From: CAVVSD01 sp963750895
GTDB lineage: Bacteria > Actinomycetota > Thermoleophilia > Solirubrobacterales > Solirubrobacteraceae
Assembly: GCA_963750895.1 (NCBI GenBank)
Contig: CAVVSD010000008.1
Coordinates: 1,736,001 to 1,800,000, forward strand
Reading direction: 5' to 3'
DNA length: 64,000 nt
A program made the position numbers and the translations under genes. How positions within the stretch are numbered: the first letter of the stretch is position 1; each line of letters starts with the position of its first letter. Below are positions 41,787 to 49,835 of this stretch, one piece after another. Under the pieces are notes generated by a model, which searched no databases, was not told the origin of the DNA, and saw only the letters and a program-made list of their open reading frames with translations.

Positions 41787-42203
41787 ATGGAGATGGGCCT
41801 GCGCATCCAGCTGGTCGCGATCGTCGTCGCCGGCGGCCTGTTCTTCATCGTCTTCGAGCTCGTCCGGCGCAAGCGGCTGCTCGAGCGCTACGCGCTGCTG
41901 TGGCTGGGCTCGACGGTCGTGCTGCTCGGCCTGGCGGTGTGGAAGGACCTGCTCGTCACGGTCTCGACCGCGGTGGGGATCTACTACGCGCCGTCCGCCC
42001 TGTTCGCGGTGACGCTCGCGTTCGTCCTCATGCTGCTGCTGCACTTCTCGCTGGTCATCTCGCGCCTGGCCGACCAGAACAAGGTGCTGGCCCAGAAGCT
42101 CAGCCTCCTGCAGCAACGCGTCGAGGTCCTCGAGAGCGGCGAGGCCGAGACCGCCGAGCACTCGGCGCGCACGACGCGCACCGAGATCGGCTCGCTGCCC
42201 TGA
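41787..42203 (+). CDS. DUF2304 membrane protein
   Basis: 138 residues. Three hydrophobic segments (LVAIVVAGGLFFIVFELVRR; ALLWLGSTVVLLGLAVW; ALFAVTLAFVLMLLLHFSLV) followed by a coiled-coil-like tail DQNKVLAQKLSLLQQRVEVL. DUF2304 proteins are encoded beside DPM1-like GT2 enzymes and are thought to be their membrane anchor or activator; this gene sits directly after such a GT2. Its stop precedes the next TTG start by 2 bases. Confidence 0.87.
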   Translation: MEMGLRIQLVAIVVAGGLFFIVFELVRRKRLLERYALLWLGSTVVLLGLAVWKDLLVTVSTAVGIYYAPSALFAVTLAFVLMLLLHFSLVISRLADQNKVLAQKLSLLQQRVEVLESGEAETAEHSARTTRTEIGSLP

Positions 42204-42205
42204 GC

Positions 42206-43237
42206 TTGCCGGCCGCGGCCGTCGTCATCGTCGGCCACGACAGCGCCGACGCATTGCCGGGCACGCTGGGTGCCCTGCTCCCCCAGCTCGGCGAGGACGA
42301 CGAGGTCGTGGTCGTCGACTGCGCGTCGCGCGACGACACCGCAGCGGTGGCGCGCGAAGCGCTCGGCGGGCGCGGGACCGTGCTCGAGCCGGGCGAGAAC
42401 CTCGGGTTCGCCGGGGGCTGCAACGCGGGCGCCGACGCGACGTCCGCGCCGCTGCTCGTCCTGCTGAACCCCGACGCGGTGCCGGAGCCGGGGTTCGTGG
42501 ACGCCCTGCGGGCAGCCGCGGGCGCGCACCCGCGCTGGGGCGCCTGGCAGGCGCTCGTCTCGCTGCCGGGTCGCCAGGAGGTCAACACGGACGGCAACGT
42601 CGCGCACTGGCTCGGCATCGGCTGGGCGGGCGGGCTGCACTCGGCGGCCGCCGACGCGAGAGCCCGCGGCGACCACGAGGTCGGGTTCCCGTCCGGCGCG
42701 GCGATGGCCGTACGGCGCGAGGCCTGGGACGCGGTGGGCGGGTTCGACGCCCGGTACTTCATGTACGGCGAGGACCTCGACCTGGGGCTGCGCCTGCGGC
42801 TCGCGGGCTGGGGCAGCGGCGTGGCACCGGCCGCGGAGGTCGTCCACGACTACGCGTTCACGAAGGGCGACTACAAGTGGTTCTGGCTCGAGCGCAACCG
42901 GGCGTGGACGGTGCTCGGCGCGTACCCGGGCGTGCTCCTGGCGGCGCTGGCGCCGGCGCTGCTGGCGTTCGAGGTCGTGCTGCTGCTGCTGGCGTGGCGC
43001 GGGGGGTGGCTGGGGGCGAAGCTGCGCGCGCAGGCGGCGGTGCTGCGGGAGCTGCCCGCGATCCGGTCGCGGCGGGCGTCTGTGCAGGCGACGCGGTCGG
43101 TGACTGCGTCGTCGTTCGCGGCGGGCCTGTCCGATTCGCTGGACTCGCCGAACCTCGCGGCGGCCCAGGCGATCCCGGGTGCCGCGGCGCTGCAGTCGGC
43201 GTACTGGCGGTTGGTGCGCCTGGTGGTGCGGGGGTAG
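42206..43237 (+). CDS. Glycosyltransferase family 2 (rhamnosyltransferase-like)
   Basis: 343 residues from TTG 42206 (CTG 42200 is an alternative). AAAVVIVGHDSADALPGTLG, EVVVVDCASRDDTAAVAREA, NLGFAGGCNAGADATSAP, LLVLLNPDAVPEPGFV (N-x-D site), VGFPSGAAMAVRREAWDAVG and YFMYGEDLDLGLRLRLAGWG. It ends with a hydrophobic stretch ALAPALLAFEVVLLLLAWRG and a basic tail, consistent with membrane association. It closes the three-gene run GT2, DUF2304, GT2. Paralogous in style to 32324-33286. Confidence 0.87.
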   Translation: MPAAAVVIVGHDSADALPGTLGALLPQLGEDDEVVVVDCASRDDTAAVAREALGGRGTVLEPGENLGFAGGCNAGADATSAPLLVLLNPDAVPEPGFVDALRAAAGAHPRWGAWQALVSLPGRQEVNTDGNVAHWLGIGWAGGLHSAAADARARGDHEVGFPSGAAMAVRREAWDAVGGFDARYFMYGEDLDLGLRLRLAGWGSGVAPAAEVVHDYAFTKGDYKWFWLERNRAWTVLGAYPGVLLAALAPALLAFEVVLLLLAWRGGWLGAKLRAQAAVLRELPAIRSRRASVQATRSVTASSFAAGLSDSLDSPNLAAAQAIPGAAALQSAYWRLVRLVVRG

Positions 43238-43339
43238 CTCCGCTCGGTCAGACGATCGACGTTGGCATCTGGATGCGCTGCCACCGCATCTAGTTGCCGA
43301 CCTTCGTCGCGGTCCCTCAGACGGGCGACGGAGCGGAGC

Positions 43340-44107
43340 TCACCACGTCACCCAAGGCGCCTCGCCCCGGTCCCACAGCGACCGCAGGAACCGGACCTCG
43401 CGCAGCGTGTCCATCGCCTGCCAGAAGCCCTCGTGCGTGAACGCCCGCAGCTGGTCCTCCGCCGCGAGCTGCTCGAGCGTGTCGGACTCGAAGCTCGTCC
43501 CGTCGTCGGGGATGTAGTCCAGGACCTGCGGCTCCAGCACCATGAAGCCGCCGTTGATCCACCCCTCGCCCATCTGCGGCTTCTCCGTGAACTGGACGGC
43601 GCCGTCCTCGCGGAAGTCCAGGCCGCCGAAGCGCGACGGCGGGCGCACGGCGGTGACCGTCGCCAGCCGGCCGTGCGCGCGGTGGAACTCGAGCAACGCG
43701 TTCAGGTCGACGGTCCCGACGCCGTCGCCGTACGTGAGCATGAACGTGCCGTCCTGGAGGCGGTCGCGGAGCCGCCCGACGCGCCCGCCGGTGTTCGTGT
43801 CCTGCCCGGTCTCGACGAGGTGCACGGTCCAGTCCTCGCGGTCCTCCGCCGCACGGCTGATCGAGCCGTCGGACAGGTCGACCGTCATGCTCCCTCGGAG
43901 CGTCGCGAGATCGACGAAGAAGCGCTTGATGACGTCGCCCTTGTAGCCCAGCGCGACGCAGAACTCGCCGAACCCCTGGGCCGAGTAGTGCTTCATGATG
44001 TGCCACAGGATCGGCCGGCCGCCGACCTCGACCATCGGCTTCGGCCGGACCTCGGTCTCCTCCGACAGGCGCGTGCCGAGTCCCCCGGCCAGGATCACCA
44101 CCTTCAT
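43340..44107 (-). CDS. rfbF: Glucose-1-phosphate cytidylyltransferase
   Basis: 255 residues. Makes CDP-glucose from CTP and glucose-1-phosphate, the first step to CDP-linked 6-deoxy and 3,6-dideoxy sugars. Seen: KVVILAGGLGTRLSEETEVR followed by PKPMVEVGG (nucleotidyltransferase signature), PILWHIMKHYSAQGFGEFCV, TGQDTNTGGRVGRLRDRL, FMLTYGDGVGTVDLNALLEF and FGGLDFREDGAVQFTEKPQM followed by WINGGFMVLE. The set is diagnostic of RfbF. ATG 44107 is chosen: TACGGT sits 7 bases ahead (leaderless); GTG 44116 would add 3 residues. CDP-glucose 4,6-dehydratase lies 9 kb away at 52729-53787. Confidence 0.93.
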   Translation of the reverse strand: MKVVILAGGLGTRLSEETEVRPKPMVEVGGRPILWHIMKHYSAQGFGEFCVALGYKGDVIKRFFVDLATLRGSMTVDLSDGSISRAAEDREDWTVHLVETGQDTNTGGRVGRLRDRLQDGTFMLTYGDGVGTVDLNALLEFHRAHGRLATVTAVRPPSRFGGLDFREDGAVQFTEKPQMGEGWINGGFMVLEPQVLDYIPDDGTSFESDTLEQLAAEDQLRAFTHEGFWQAMDTLREVRFLRSLWDRGEAPWVTW

Positions 44108-44114
44108 CGCGCAC

Positions 44115-44144
44115 ACCGTATGCGACCTGCCATCCGGCTAGCCT
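44115..44144. promoter_or_regulatory. Divergent leaderless -10 elements
   Basis: ACCGTA (44115-44120), TACGGT on the minus strand, is 7 bases from ATG 44107. TAGCCT (44139-44144, plus) is 7 bases from GTG 44152. The 44 bases between starts hold both promoters. Confidence 0.5.
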
Positions 44145-44151
44145 GCCCGCC

Positions 44152-44892
44152 GTGACGCAGACCGATCCCCACGACCCCAAGGACCCCGCGCTCGTCGCGG
44201 ACATGGCCGCCGACCCCGAGATCCAGCGGCTCGGCCGCGGGCTCTTCGACAAGGCCAGCGAGTACCGCTACTCCTACAACTTCACGTGGCTGGGTCGCCC
44301 CGTGATCCAGTGGCCGCAGGACGTCATGGCGCTCCAGGAGATCATCTGGAGCACGAAGCCCGACGTCATCGTCGAGACCGGCATCGCCCACGGCGGCTCG
44401 CTCATCTTCACCTCCTCGATGCTCGAGCTGCTCGGCGGCGACGGGCGCGTCATCGGCGTCGACATCGACATCCGCGCGCACAACCGGGTCGCCATCGAGG
44501 AGCACCCGATGTTCAAGCGCATCACGATGATCGAGGGCTCCTCGATCGACGAGGGCATCGTCGGCCAGGTGGCGGACCTCGTGGGCGACGCGGCGAACGT
44601 CATGGTGATCCTCGACTCCAACCACACCCACGAGCACGTCCTCGCCGAGCTCGAGCTCTACGCGCCGATGGTCAGGCCGGGCGGCTACATCGCCGTCATG
44701 GACACCGTGGTCGAGGACATGCCGGGCGACGCGTTCCCGGACCGGCCCTGGGACCGCGACGACAACCCGGGCACCGCCCTGAAGGCGTTCCTGGAGACCG
44801 AGGCCGGCAGGCGCTTCGAGGTCGACACCGAGCTCTCGAACCGCCTCATCCTCAGCGTCGCGCCCGGTGGCTATCTGAGGTGCATCGCCTGA
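44152..44892 (+). CDS. CmcI-family (cephalosporin-hydroxylase-like) methyltransferase
   Basis: 246 residues. YRYSYNFTWLGRPVIQWPQD, DVIVETGIAHGGSLIFTSSM (SAM site), GRVIGVDIDIRAHNRVAI, NVMVILDSNHTHEHVLAELE (metal/catalytic region) and RPGGYIAVMDTVVEDMPGDA. CmcI proteins are named for cephalosporin C-7 methoxylation, but in polysaccharide clusters they act as sugar O-methyltransferases (rhamnosyl type). Context here supports sugar methylation. Leaderless GTG start. It overlaps the next SDR gene by about 13 bases. Confidence 0.88.
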   Translation: MTQTDPHDPKDPALVADMAADPEIQRLGRGLFDKASEYRYSYNFTWLGRPVIQWPQDVMALQEIIWSTKPDVIVETGIAHGGSLIFTSSMLELLGGDGRVIGVDIDIRAHNRVAIEEHPMFKRITMIEGSSIDEGIVGQVADLVGDAANVMVILDSNHTHEHVLAELELYAPMVRPGGYIAVMDTVVEDMPGDAFPDRPWDRDDNPGTALKAFLETEAGRRFEVDTELSNRLILSVAPGGYLRCIA

Positions 44893-45750
44893 GGGTTCTC
44901 GTCACCGGCGCGACCGGCTACGTCGGTCGCCAGGTGACCGGGCCTCTCGAGGCCCTCGGTTTCGAGGTCCATCCCGCGGGCCGCGCGCAGGGCGTCGACC
45001 TGCTCGCCCCCGCCGGGGCCGATGCGCTGCTCGCGCAGGTGCAGCCCACGCACCTGCTCCATCTCGCCTGGTACACGGAGCACGGGAAGTACTGGACGTC
45101 GCAGGAGAACCTGCGCTGGGTCGACGCGAGCCTGCGGCTCCTGCAGGCGTTCGCCGCGAACGGCGGGCGACGGGCCGTCGTCGCCGGCACCTGTGCGGAG
45201 TACGACTGGGTCCCGGGCGGGACGTTCTCGGAGTGGCGCACGCCGCTGCGGCCCGCGACGCTCTACGGCGCGGCCAAGCTGGGGCTGCACGAGGTCGCAC
45301 GCGGGCTCGCGGCGCAGGAGGGCGTGGAGCTGGCCTGGGGGCGCATCTTCTTCTCGTTCGGTCCCGGCGAGCCCGAGGGACGCCTGGTGCCCTCGATCGC
45401 CCGGGCGCTCCTGGCGGGCCAGGAGGCCCCGATGACCCACGGGCGCCAGCTGCGCGACACGCTGACCGTCGAGGACCTGGGACGGGCGTTCGCCGCGCTG
45501 ACGGCGAGCGACTACACCGGCGCGGTGAACATCGGCTCCGGCGAGCGCACCGAGCTGCGCCATCTCGCCGAGCTGGTCGCAGCGGAGGTGGGCCGCCCCG
45601 ACCTGCTGCGCGTGGGCGCGCTGCCGGCCAGGCCTCGCGAGCCGCGCGAGCTCATCGCCGACGTGACCCGCCTGCGCGAGCACGTCGGCTGGACGCCGAT
45701 CGGACACCCTCGAGGAGGGCGTCGCGCGGACCGTCGCGGCGCTGCGCTAA
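44880..45750 (+). pseudogene. SDR nucleotide-sugar reductase/epimerase with a +1 frameshift near the end
   Basis: 289 residues after correction. RLRVLVTGATGYVGRQVTGP, then TKLHLAW-type lines (LLHLAWYTEHGKYWTSQEN), AVVAGTCAEYDWVPGG, LYGAAKLGLHEVARGLAAQ (Tyr-x3-Lys), GRIFFSFGPGEPEGRLVPS and NIGSGERTELRHLAELVAA. At 45704 an extra A shifts the frame just before TLEEGVARTVAALR, the family C-terminus, whose stop at 45748-45750 overlaps the convergent gene by 4 bases as is usual here. Read without correction, the last ~17 residues are lost and the frame runs on. Proteins of this type reduce 4-keto-6-deoxysugar nucleotides; that suits the CDP-sugar set. GTG 44880 is chosen; CTG 44889 is also possible. 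Confidence 0.8.
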
Positions 45751-46682
45751 GGGACGCGCCAGCCCGCCTGCACGAAGCGCGTCTGCACCGGCGCGGTCTC
45801 GTACAGGGTCTTCTGCCAGCGGGCGGGGAAGGGGTAGTCGTCGAAGCGCAGCTCGACCTCGTCGTCCGGGTTGCGCCACGTCACCCACTGCTTGAGGAAG
45901 ACGGTGCCGCCGCCGGTCGTGCGGTCGAAGAGCTGCAGGTAGTCGGCGACCTGCTCCGGCGTCATCTCCTGCAGCGACGAGATCGACAGCGCGAGATCGA
46001 ACGACCCCTCGGGCAGCTCGAGCGCCTCCTCCGGCGACAGGAACCGCAGCCGTTCGGGGGCGAACAGCTGCGACAGGTACCACTGCGAGATCGTCCGCGC
46101 AGGCTGGATGTCGATGATCGTGTAGGTCGCCTCGGGATAGCGCGACAGCAGGGCGTACGCGGTGCGCCCGTAGCCGCCGCCGACCTCGACGATGCTCTTC
46201 GGCGCGGTCCCGCCGAGCGCGCGGTGGATCGCGTCGGCCTCCAGCGCGCCGTTCGCCAGGTCCTGCGAGATCAGCCGGCCGCGGTAGCGGATCGGCAGCG
46301 GTGCGCCGATCTCCGGCTCGGGGAGGTCGAGGACCTCCCGTGCGCCGTTGCGCTCCGCGTAGTCCCACAGGAGGCGCGTCGCGACGACGGTGGCTCGGCG
46401 CTCGGCACGCGAGAAGCCGGTGCCGTCCCACAGCTCGTCGTCGAGCGGCATCGCGGTCGTCATCGCCGACCAGACGGCCTCGGGGGTCGTGTGGCGCAGC
46501 AGGAACTTCAGCTGCTCGCTGTCCTTGAGCTGGCTGGGACGCCAGCGCCAGGTGAAGTAGCGCAGCGCCTGCGTGCGCTTGACGCGCTCCACGCCGTGCT
46601 CGGCCAGGAGTCGCTCGTGCTCGGCGCCCAGCTTCGTCCAGAAGCGCGACGGGGTGTCGGTGACAGGTGTTCGCTCGGTCAT
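45747..46682 (-). CDS. Putative sugar O-methyltransferase
   Basis: 311 residues of the putative-sugar-O-methyltransferase family. RFWTKLGAEHERLLAEHGVE, RTQALRYFTWRWRPSQLKDS, PKSIVEVGGGYGRTAYALLS (motif I), TYTIIDIQPARTISQWYLSQ, and DLALSISSLQEMTPEQVADY followed by GGTVFLKQWVTWRNPDDEVE. The family is found in capsule, lipopolysaccharide and exopolysaccharide loci. ATG 46682. The end shares 4 bases with the frame-corrected SDR. The flippase gene lies 23 bases upstream on the same strand. Confidence 0.87.
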   Translation of the reverse strand: MTERTPVTDTPSRFWTKLGAEHERLLAEHGVERVKRTQALRYFTWRWRPSQLKDSEQLKFLLRHTTPEAVWSAMTTAMPLDDELWDGTGFSRAERRATVVATRLLWDYAERNGAREVLDLPEPEIGAPLPIRYRGRLISQDLANGALEADAIHRALGGTAPKSIVEVGGGYGRTAYALLSRYPEATYTIIDIQPARTISQWYLSQLFAPERLRFLSPEEALELPEGSFDLALSISSLQEMTPEQVADYLQLFDRTTGGGTVFLKQWVTWRNPDDEVELRFDDYPFPARWQKTLYETAPVQTRFVQAGWRVP

Positions 46683-46705
46683 CGAAGAGCCGTGGACAGT
46701 AGCGG

Positions 46706-48211
46706 TCACCTTCGCGCCAGCAGCAGCCGGAAGGCCTGACGGCCGACGCTCGGCCACGTCAGCGCGCCGATCGCGAGGTAGACGACGATGGACACGAGGG
46801 CGAGCCCGAAGGACGCCGCGGCGCCGCTGGGGGCGACGAGGGCGGCGAGCACGAACACCAGGCCGAGCGGCACGACGGGCCAGCACGTCGCCGCGACCCG
46901 GGCGAGCGCGGTGAGGCTCCGCTCGCGGAACACGACGACGAGCAGCGCCACGAACATCCCCGAGCCGACCGACGCGTGCACGATCGCCACGGTCTCGCCG
47001 CTCGGATCGCTCAGCAGGCTCTGCACGACGATCTGCACGATGAGCGCCACCACGGAGAGCACCGTGAGGCCGCGCAGGAGCCGCAGGGACAGCGCGGCGT
47101 TGCTCACCGCGGTGAGGACCGTCCACACGAAGCACATGACGAGCAGCGTCCGGGAGACGTCCCAGAGCAGCGTCAGCGTCTCCGGCGACAGGGAGCCTCC
47201 CAGCACCGCGTCGAGGATCGGGTAGCCGCAGGCTGCGTAGGCGCCGGCGACCGGCACGTAGAGGAACGCGCCGAACGGGGCCGTGATCCCGAGGTAGGTC
47301 ATCGCCGTCTCGCGGCCCTGGCGGGCGAGGTCGGCGACGAGGCTGGGCAGCGTGACGAGCCCGAGCGTCGCGCCGGTGATGTTGTAGAGGATCGCGCCCA
47401 CGAAGAACGCGTACGTGTAGGCGGTCACCGCGCCCACCGGCGTGGCGAGCGCGGCCAGCGCGATCGTGAGCTGCAGCTGCTGGGCCAGCGGCCAGGACGC
47501 GCTCGCCCCCGCGCGCCCGGCCAGGCGCCACGTCGACGAGCTCGCCAGCAGGAGGGGCCCGGGCGTCGCGGAGAAGCCGAGCCGCCGCAGGTACAGCAGG
47601 TGGCCGCCGAGCAGCACGACGGCGCCCGCCAGCACGCCGAACGCCGCCCCGAGGACGCCCACCGCCAGCATGAGCCCGACCGCGACGACGAGCGTCGTGA
47701 CGCTCGCGACGACGTAGCACGCCGCGCTGGCGTAGAAGCGGCGCGCCGCGGCGAGCGTGGCCGCCAGCGCCGCCGACCAGATCTGGCCGAACGAGGCGAT
47801 CGCCAGGACCGCGAGGCTCTCCGCGGCGGTGCCGACGGCCGCGTTCGGACCCGACCGCAGCAGCGGCGCGATGAGCGGGGAGAGCACGGCGAGCGCGACG
47901 CACAGCAGGAGCGCGACGCTGACGAGCCGCCGCACGGCGTCCGCCGCGCGCTCGCGCAGCTCCGCGTCGCTGTCCGTCGCGCCGATGAGCGGGATGAGCG
48001 TCGCCCGCAGCGTCGCGCCGAGCAGCAGGAACACGAGGTAGACGGAGTACGACGCGAGGAAGCTGTCCGTCTTCGCCCCCTCGCCGGCGACCACGGCGAT
48101 GAGGACGGCCAGGATCCCGCCCAGCGACGCGGTGACGAGGTAGCTCGCCGCGACGACGACCGCCGACCGCGCGGTGTCGGCGTCCGCTGCGATGAGCGGC
48201 TCGCGCTCCAT
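46706..48211 (-). CDS. MurJ/Wzx-like lipid-linked oligosaccharide flippase, copy 2
   Basis: 501 residues with about 14 hydrophobic segments. SYLVTASLGGILAVLIAVVA followed by GEGAKTDSFLASYSVYLVFL, ATLRATLIPLIG, TAYTYAFFVGAILYNITGAT and LRLLRGLTVLSVVALIVQIV. A paralogue of 34960-36453 with the same segment order. One flippase per module suggests two different lipid-linked glycans, or separate steps. The start (ATG 48211) is 4 bases before the end of the GT2 gene upstream. Confidence 0.87.
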   Translation of the reverse strand: MEREPLIAADADTARSAVVVAASYLVTASLGGILAVLIAVVAGEGAKTDSFLASYSVYLVFLLLGATLRATLIPLIGATDSDAELRERAADAVRRLVSVALLLCVALAVLSPLIAPLLRSGPNAAVGTAAESLAVLAIASFGQIWSAALAATLAAARRFYASAACYVVASVTTLVVAVGLMLAVGVLGAAFGVLAGAVVLLGGHLLYLRRLGFSATPGPLLLASSSTWRLAGRAGASASWPLAQQLQLTIALAALATPVGAVTAYTYAFFVGAILYNITGATLGLVTLPSLVADLARQGRETAMTYLGITAPFGAFLYVPVAGAYAACGYPILDAVLGGSLSPETLTLLWDVSRTLLVMCFVWTVLTAVSNAALSLRLLRGLTVLSVVALIVQIVVQSLLSDPSGETVAIVHASVGSGMFVALLVVVFRERSLTALARVAATCWPVVPLGLVFVLAALVAPSGAAASFGLALVSIVVYLAIGALTWPSVGRQAFRLLLARR

Positions 48212-48215
48212 GCGC

Positions 48216-49109
48216 TCAGCCCGGCCGCGTGGTGAGGCGCAGCCGGACGGCCTCGGCGGCGGACGCCAGTCGCTCGGCCACGGCGCCGTAGGCGGGATGG
48301 CGCCACCGGCAGTACGCCATGTGGACCCAGGCGTTCAGCCGCAGGAGGTTGACGGCCGCACCGGCCGACAGCGGCGGGCGCAGGCGCCGCAGCAGGTAGC
48401 GCGTGAACGGCCACAGCCCCACGAGGCGCGCGGGCCCGGGCGGCGTGTAGACCTCGATGAGCCGCAGGTACTTCTCCGTGTCGCTGTCCGTGCGCACGAG
48501 CGTCGCGCCGTCGGCGACGGCGTGGCGCCCCTCGCGCAGCGTCGCGATGGCGATCGCCCAGTCCATCGCGAAGAACTCCTCGTCGGGGATCGCCCGCACG
48601 AGCGCCTCGCGCCGGAAGAGGCCGTAGACCCGCGAGTTGTCGATCGGCGCCTCGAGGAGCGCGGCGACGTTCTCGCGCTCGGTCCCCTCCAGCGCGAACG
48701 ACCCCGGCGACGGCTTGCGCGTGCCGTCGGCCGCCACCAGCTCCGTGTCGGCGATGGCGAGCACGACGTCGGGCCGCGCGTCGAGCACCGCAGCCGTGCG
48801 CTCGACGTACTCGGCGTTGACGAGGTCGTCCGCCGCGGCCCACATGAAGTACGGCGTCCGCGCCTCGGCGAGCACGGCGCGGAAGTTGTCCCACACCCCG
48901 ACCGGAGGCTCCTGGCGCAGGGCGCGCACCCGCGGGTCGGCCTCGACGGCGGCAGCGATGACGGCGGCGGTCCCGTCGCTCGAGCCGTTGTCCGAGACGA
49001 CGACCTCGATGTCGCGGGCGGTCTGCCCGAGGATCGCCTGCAGCTGGCGCTCGAACCCCTCGCCCCCGTCCTTCACCGGCATCCCGACGGTGACCCGGGC
49101 GCCGGTCAC
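48216..49109 (-). CDS. Glycosyltransferase family 2 protein
   Basis: 297 residues. RVTVGMPVKDGGEGFERQLQ, IEVVVSDNGSSDGTAAVIAA, VGVWDNFRAVLAEARTPYFM followed by WAAADDLVNAEYV (A-D-D site), and RVYGLFRREALVRAIPDEEF. Typical GT2 GT-A fold of O-antigen loci. A C-terminal segment rich in Arg and aromatic residues may bind the membrane surface. GTG 49109 overlaps the methyltransferase stop (GTGA). Confidence 0.87.
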   Translation of the reverse strand: MTGARVTVGMPVKDGGEGFERQLQAILGQTARDIEVVVSDNGSSDGTAAVIAAAVEADPRVRALRQEPPVGVWDNFRAVLAEARTPYFMWAAADDLVNAEYVERTAAVLDARPDVVLAIADTELVAADGTRKPSPGSFALEGTERENVAALLEAPIDNSRVYGLFRREALVRAIPDEEFFAMDWAIAIATLREGRHAVADGATLVRTDSDTEKYLRLIEVYTPPGPARLVGLWPFTRYLLRRLRPPLSAGAAVNLLRLNAWVHMAYCRWRHPAYGAVAERLASAAEAVRLRLTTRPG

Positions 49110-49792
49110 GACGGCTTGCGCCCCACGACCACCTTCCCGTGCGGGATGCCGTTGCGGCGGCTCGTGATCCGCGCGATCGACGCGTGGAACCCGACGGCGG
49201 CCATGCGGTCGACGACGTCCAGGCCGTAGGTGCGGAACGCGAGGACCTTGCCCAGGCCGCGGTAGCGGTCGCCGTGGTACTCCGGCTCGGTGAGGTGCTC
49301 GACCGTGCCGTCGGGCAGGCGCCGTGCCCGCTCGACGGTCGCGGGCACGTCGGCGAGCGGGACGGTGAACGCGTGCATCCCGCCGGGCCGGAGCACGCGG
49401 AACACCTCGCGGAAGCCCTGCGCGTCGTCGGGGACGTGCTCGAAGACCTCGGTGCTCGTGACGAGGTCGAACGACGCGTCGGGGAACGTCAGGCGCTCGA
49501 CGTCCTGGTTCTGCACCTCGCCGCGGACCTCGCCGGGTGTGGCGTCGTCGAAGTACTCCGAGACCGTGAGGTTCGTGAAGCGCTTCTGCATCCATCGGTG
49601 CAGCGCGCCGGTGGCCGACAGCTCGTAGATCGCGATCGAGGGATCGGGGTCCTCGGCCTGGATGACGCGCCCGAGGGAGCGGTGGCGGTAGGTCGACAGG
49701 CAGCGGACGCAGCGCTCGCCGCCGTCGCCGGGGTGCAGGCGCACGACGGGCGCCGAGCAGAGGTTGCAGATCGCGATGGGGAGGGCGGGCAT
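49106..49792 (-). CDS. Zn-ribbon class I SAM methyltransferase
   Basis: 228 residues. N-terminal ribbon: AICNLCSAPVVRLHPGDGGE and RCVRCLSTYRHRSLGRVIQ (two CxxC). The SAM core is short: YELSATGALHRWMQKRFTNL, EYFDDATPGEVRGEVQNQDV, FDLVTSTEVFEHVPDDAQGF and RVLRPGGMHAFTVPLADVPA. Its target is likely a sugar of the same glycan. ATG 49792 is chosen; TACGTT lies 10 bases ahead on the minus strand. It is coupled to the GT2 gene by a 4-base overlap. Confidence 0.85.
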   Translation of the reverse strand: MPALPIAICNLCSAPVVRLHPGDGGERCVRCLSTYRHRSLGRVIQAEDPDPSIAIYELSATGALHRWMQKRFTNLTVSEYFDDATPGEVRGEVQNQDVERLTFPDASFDLVTSTEVFEHVPDDAQGFREVFRVLRPGGMHAFTVPLADVPATVERARRLPDGTVEHLTEPEYHGDRYRGLGKVLAFRTYGLDVVDRMAAVGFHASIARITSRRNGIPHGKVVVGRKPS

Positions 49793-49835
49793 GCGGTGCC
49801 GTAACGTAGCGACCGGTGCCGCGGGCGGCGCGACA

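Noticed and set aside
43236..43339. AGCTCCGCTC/GAGCGGAGCT repeat (about 90 bases apart) and GATGCG/CGCATC hairpin between convergent genes as a terminator.
   Set aside because: Neither has a following U-run, and the first arms are too far apart. It may still bend or pause polymerase, but I do not call a terminator.
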